This document shows, in pieces, positions 5,784-6,214 of a stretch of DNA of 6,214 nt. The stretch is from an uncultured Collinsella sp. (GTDB lineage: Bacteria; Actinomycetota; Coriobacteriia; Coriobacteriales; Coriobacteriaceae). Position numbers and translations under genes: made by a program. Where the stretch lies: assembly GCA_900764415.1 (NCBI GenBank), contig CAAFOA010000350.1, forward strand, positions 1 to 6,214. The letters are read 5' to 3'. The notes beneath the pieces were generated by a model that saw only the letters and a list, made by a program, of their open reading frames with translations, did not search any database and was not told the origin of the DNA. The first letter of the stretch is position 1, and each line of letters opens with the position of its first letter.

Positions 5784-5795
5784 TGTTGCGCAACA
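5784..5795. repeat. 12-bp perfect palindrome in the tRNA-rrf2 gap
   Basis: TGTTGCGCAACA is its own reverse complement. The minus-strand string TTGTTGCGC within it also occurs at the -35 of the tRNA-Asp promoter (6085-6093). It could be a protein-binding site, but a palindrome this short may be chance. Confidence 0.3.
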
Positions 5796-5900
5796 ACCCC
5801 CCCTCCGTTTGGATACACATATTAGTAGAGGCTGGCTCGCTCGTTGCAAATGCGGTGATTTGGATAAAGAGGCATGTAAGATCGATGACCTATTAAACGC

Positions 5901-5928
5901 AAAAAGCCACGTCCGAAGACGTGGCTTT
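5901..5928 (-). terminator. Intrinsic terminator of tRNA-Asp
   Basis: An 11-bp perfect stem (5903-5913 with 5918-5928) closes a four-base loop that reads TTCG on the minus strand, a very stable tetraloop. The minus-strand 3' arm ends in TTTTT (5901-5905). It begins 8 bp after the CCA end of the tRNA, so it separates the tRNA transcript from the Rrf2 gene. Confidence 0.92.
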
Positions 5929-5936
5929 AATTGCGT

Positions 5937-6014
<78 letters not shown>

Positions 6015-6060
6015 AGGCAGTCGTTCGCGTTTGTTTCCGCTCGCGTGCGCTGCGGGGATT

Positions 6061-6109
6061 AGTATACACAGAAGTCTGTCCGCCGCGCAACAACTTTTTT
6101 GAAAAAGTT
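6061..6109 (-). promoter_or_regulatory. tRNA-Asp promoter with AT-rich upstream element
   Basis: On the minus strand TTGCGC (6085-6090) and TATACT (6061-6066) are 18 bp apart, placing transcription start near 6054 and leaving a leader of about 40 bases to be trimmed by RNase P. Directly upstream of the -35 is an A/T-only-cored dyad, AACTTTTT and AAAAAGTT (6092-6099 and 6102-6109), in the place of an UP element, as is common for strong stable-RNA promoters. Confidence 0.6.
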
Positions 6110-6114
6110 TTTCG

Positions 6115-6131
6115 GTCCCTCCGGGAGGGTC
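6115..6131. repeat. Short GC-rich palindrome upstream of the tRNA promoter
   Basis: CCCTCC-G-GGAGGG (6117-6129) is a perfect 6-bp inverted repeat, with G6115-C6131 able to pair outside one mismatch. No T run follows on either strand at the right distance, so I do not call it a terminator. Apart from this, the tRNA promoter and the hairpin at 6178-6214, I see nothing in 6015-6214. Confidence 0.3.
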
Positions 6132-6177
6132 TCCGGGGCCGGCTGGCGCGGGTTGAGTTTGCTGCTCTACAGTCCTG

Positions 6178-6214
6178 CGCAAGACGGAAAGCACATTAAG
6201 TGCTTTCCTTTGCG
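6178..6214. terminator. Terminator-like hairpin at the right edge
   Basis: GGAAAGCAC (6186-6194) and GTGCTTTCC (6200-6208) form a 9-bp perfect stem with a 5-base loop; CGCAA (6178-6182) and TTGCG (6210-6214) can extend it past a small bulge. The T-rich side faces right (CTTTCCTTT on the plus strand), but the window ends there, and the only likely user is a minus-strand gene beyond the edge. It may be bidirectional. Confidence 0.45.

Overview
The window looks like a moderately GC-rich chromosomal segment from an anaerobic or microaerophilic bacterium. Codon usage, the style of the GC-rich terminators, and the mix of rubrerythrin with an Rrf2 regulator and a cluster-free MutY relative would fit Coriobacteriia, possibly Collinsella; this assignment is an inference from general resemblance, not from a marker gene. 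Every gene I can support lies on the minus strand, so it reads right to left: tRNA-Asp, Rrf2 regulator, MutY-like glycosylase, rubrerythrin, then a small membrane protein, RmuC and the N-terminal half of an ABC exporter.

Right end (5589-6214): tRNA-Asp(GTC) with encoded CCA, a recognisable promoter (-35/-10 plus an AT-rich upstream tract) and a strong UUCG-loop terminator. A second terminator-like hairpin sits at the window edge, and about 200 bp without a gene precede the Rrf2 gene. The Rrf2 promoter region has a 24-bp dyad covering a TATAAT box.

Centre (3332-5588): an Rrf2-family regulator with IscR-like Cys/Cys/Cys/His ligands is followed 21 bp later by a divergent MutY-like DNA glycosylase that has no iron-sulfur cysteines and carries Glu in place of the catalytic Asp. 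Rubrerythrin (peroxide reduction) comes next, after a 114-bp gap with a PerR/Fur-like imperfect dyad. The rubrerythrin gene is followed by a striking 36-bp perfect inverted repeat and then a conventional terminator. Together these three genes suggest a local redox or iron-sulfur-stress and DNA-repair neighbourhood, although only rrf2 and the glycosylase look like a tight operon.

Left end (1-3331): a leader region with a 10-bp inverted repeat, a 140-residue single-span membrane protein of unknown function, RmuC, and a truncated ABC exporter whose ATPase domain lies outside the window. These could be one transcription unit, with gaps of 123 bp each. The strongest candidates for something undescribed are the long GC-rich hairpin behind rubrerythrin and the regulator/glycosylase pair with its putative operator. 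I see no CRISPR array, transposase, integrase or phage gene.
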